The notes below the pieces were generated by a model that saw nothing but the letters and a program-made list of their open reading frames with translations, did no database searches and had not been told where the DNA came from. The position numbers were made by a program, and so were the translations under genes. From Pomphorhynchus laevis (lineage: Eukaryota; Acanthocephala; Palaeacanthocephala; Echinorhynchida; Pomphorhynchidae): DNA of 64,000 nucleotides. This document shows positions 61,890 through 64,000 of this stretch, one piece after another; position 1 is the first letter of the stretch; the number at the start of each line of letters is the position of its first letter. The stretch lies in contig WNNJ02003005.1 of NCBI GenBank assembly GCA_012934845.2, forward strand, positions 124,001 to 188,000. Direction: 5' to 3'.

Positions 61890-61959
61890 TAACTGTAGGT
61901 TGCAATAGTTTACGATTTTTAAATAATTGTAAGTAGTTAATTGTAAGTAGTTCGCGTTA

Positions 61960-62085
61960 GTAGTAGCGAGCGGATGTCGTCGATGGTTGTCGATGGTTGT
62001 CGATAATTGTCAAGCGGATGGTTGTCGATGGTTGTCGTTAGTTGTCGTCGAAGGTTGTCGTTTGGTTGTCGTTGTATTTATGTAT
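61960..62085 (-). repeat. GTTGTCGATG minisatellite in the L2 5' leader
   Basis: About ten units of GGTTGTCGAT and variants (TTGTCGTTA, TTGTCGTCG) fill the leader upstream of ORF1. On the coding strand it reads ATCGACAACC. Copy-number repeats in the 5' leader are typical of LINE promoters. Confidence 0.75.
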
Positions 62086-62200
62086 TTACTTTAGATTGTG
62101 TGTTATTTTATCTCAAACCTTTTTTTAAGCTTTGTCTTGTACTCAATAATAATACATTGTATGTTTATTAGAAACCAAAATTTTTTTAAGGGATAAAAAC

Positions 62201-63345
62201 AGATACCTAGAGCTCCAATATTCTTACGAGAGAACTTGCCTGGCAGAAGCAGAGAGGTTGGGAAGACGGTGCATGTATGCTAAGGTTTTGAGTTTTGTCG
62301 GAGTAGGACTGTAAATACGACCTTCGTAGGTAGTCGAAAGCATCGCGGTAGCCTACGAAAGAAAGGTAGGAATTAAATTCGGTTAGACTCTCATTACCAA
62401 TGCATGGGAAGCGTTGGATGGTTGCCTGAAAGAAAGTCTCTTTGATATGATCAATGTGAAATCTCCTTCGAAGCAGCGTATCCTCTTGAATCAAGTCATG
62501 GGAGGTGGACATATGTTGTGGCGACTGCTCCGTACAGTGAGGTTTCAACAACAACTTCTCGTGGGGCAGTAATAAGTCGAGGAGTGAATTTGTTGATGTG
62601 CAATGAATGGTGGGGTGGGCGGTGGTTTATGAATAAGATAACCGTTCCTGGCTCTGCGGAGTGCTGCATTAATCCAACAACGAGTTCTGTCGTTGAAGTC
62701 ACCAAGTACCATGTCGTAGCCGCTATCTATAATACTATCCCGGAGGTTTCGTTTCTTGTGAATCTTCACTGGCCGGATGTAGACATTGGCTAGACTGAGG
62801 CGTTTACCGTTCTTACAGAGTTATAACTAAACAAGACAGGGCTGGACAAGAATAGTTGAGTAGAAGAGAGGATCTTTTGGACCATTTAACTAAGGTAAAA
62901 ATACCTCGGGATGAAGAGAATTGAGGCGGGGTTATGCATGGAGTATTGTAGGAACAAATGTGCTTAGGGAAGAATCGAGTATTATTCTGGGGTAAGCGGA
63001 TAGATCGCGTCTAATGAAGGACTATAAAATCTGACATCTTCTATATCAGATAGAAGTCACCAAAGGATATTCAGTGAAAAAGGCTCACGAGTACTCTGCA
63101 TTGTGATGGACGAGTTGTACGGGATTGCCTAACCTAAACAGAGCTAGGTGCGGAAAGGTCGTTCTTTCCGCTACTAGCCCCTACTAGGGAAGAAACTTGC
63201 CCACGGGCAGTATCTTCATTTCCCCTTTTTTTTCCACCGTCATCTTCGACTTTATCATTTTGCCGATTTTTACTGAAGGCACAGCGTGGGCTGAGGCCAC
63301 CCTCTTCTTTGATTCATTCACCGGAACTGCTGCAGTCTGAGGTGA
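62201..63345 (-). mobile_element. Family C LINE 5' part (C7b), separated from C7a by the L2 LINE
   Basis: Right to left: the end of ORF1 (63180-63345), the ORF2 start near 63100, the endonuclease with VLGDFNDRTRCWINAALRRA (62660-62720) and STSHDLI (62500), then ESLTEFNSYLS and SARQVLS codons up to the L2 junction at 62201. Frames are shifted at several points. It continues in C7a at 57810. Confidence 0.85.
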
Positions 63346-63389
63346 AGAAAATTAAAAAAAATTGACTAGAGATAAGAGTTTGTATCTCT

Positions 63390-64000
63390 TTCAAGATAAT
63401 AGTCAGGAGAATAGTGATCAACTCGCTGTGGCTGTTTTCCTTGATTTTTCCGCTGCATTTGACCGCATATCCATTCCCTTTGTTACCTCTTCTCTAAGGT
63501 CCCTTGGGTTGCCTGCGAGAATTGTTATCAAGGTTGAGATACTGCTGTACACCAAGCGATTGTATTATGATGATGACCCTGATGCGCGTCACTTCTACCA
63601 TATTACGTGCGTGCCTCAAGGCTATCCTCTCTCCTATTTTATATCTTGCTGCCTCCATCAATCTATTCAAAATATTTAAACGTGATCAACGTCTAGTGGT
63701 GTACGCTGATGACACCACAGTCCCGTTCATTGGACGCAGGTGCAAAGACGTAGTCTCTGACATCAGCCGCTTCTTTTTAAGATTAAAAGACCAGTTGCCC
63801 AGTTCCAACCTTGTTCTAAACTCCGCTTAATCGCAGGTGGTTGTCTTTCATGGCTCCCCTGCGACGAAGCAAAAACTTAAGAGACTAGCACTCTCTGCGC
63901 TCTCCTCCATATTTGCCTCTGAACCACTCCCTACCTTCACAAGTCGAGTAAAATACCTGGGCTTCACCATTTCGGTGAACTGGTCGGCGAAAGCCGACAT
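63390..64000 (+). mobile_element. Family C LINE RT part (C8), runs off the window
   Basis: Head-to-head with C7b, it begins at codons for CQDNSHQLAVAVFLDFSAAF and runs through DFSAAFDRISIPFV, a frameshift near 63610, VVYADDTTVPFIGRR and LKDQLPSSNLVLNSA to SRVKYLGFT at the window edge. It is 5'-truncated, with at least one frameshift and one stop. Confidence 0.85.

Larger units (their letters stand above)
57811..62200 (-). mobile_element. Intact L2/CR1-type LINE (copy 2), nested in family C
   Basis: It is a complete two-ORF element with open ORF1 (60702-61889) and ORF2 (57890-60787), overlapping by 86 bp. Its 3' end matches copy 1 (GATTTATTTTAACGTGGC) followed by a short A/T tract; its 5' leader holds a minisatellite. 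The left flank (CCCAGTT, 57804-57810) and right flank (AGATACCTAGAGCTCC, 62201) are contiguous codons in other family C copies, so this is a clean nested insertion. AAAAAC on both sides may be part of a short target duplication. Confidence 0.85.

Overview
This is a eukaryotic window, AT-rich, almost certainly from an arthropod and probably an insect. The reasons are two host genes with introns, introns as short as 42-52 bp beside multi-kilobase ones, a TATA/TCAGT-type core promoter, Penelope-like elements (PLEs), CR1/L2-type LINEs, and a zinc-binding protein family I know from arthropods. The species cannot be named from the sequence.

Two host genes are supported. A single-exon NDUFS5 homologue (mitochondrial complex I, twin CX9C) lies at 1921-2277 (-). 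A ZIP (SLC39) metal transporter of eight exons spans 18557-33911 (-). It is invisible to simple ORF calling, but its exons join in phase into a predicted 396-residue, eight-TM protein.

Everything else is repeats. From 1 to 16.5 kb lie PLE pieces, two LINE C-termini, a broken L2/CR1 LINE, an old LTR (Gypsy-like) integrase fossil, the 5' part of a CR1 LINE, and a LINE fragment of 'family C'. The ZIP introns (18.7-33.4 kb) hold at least five PLE fragments of several lineages, a minisatellite, a pseudogene of the arthropod zinc family, and compact structured repeats with hammerhead-ribozyme cores. A full-length, apparently intact family C LINE with a perfect 12-bp target-site duplication (33957-37798) sits between the likely ZIP promoter and the ZIP start codon. 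From 38.4 to 64 kb lie a broken CR1 element with an L2 fragment inside it, family C copies (inverted, rearranged and near full length), a sister family E, a 206-bp inverted-repeat pair 5.2 kb apart, and an intact two-ORF L2/CR1 LINE (57.8-62.2 kb) inserted into an older family C copy.

The most notable signals are: (1) the LINE captured in the ZIP 5' leader; (2) the changed metal-site motif of this ZIP; (3) back-to-back hammerhead cores on opposite strands at 17.8 kb and their tandem relatives at 30.5-31.7 kb; (4) ~505-bp tandem units dense in hairpins at 32-33 kb. All identities and structures were judged by eye.
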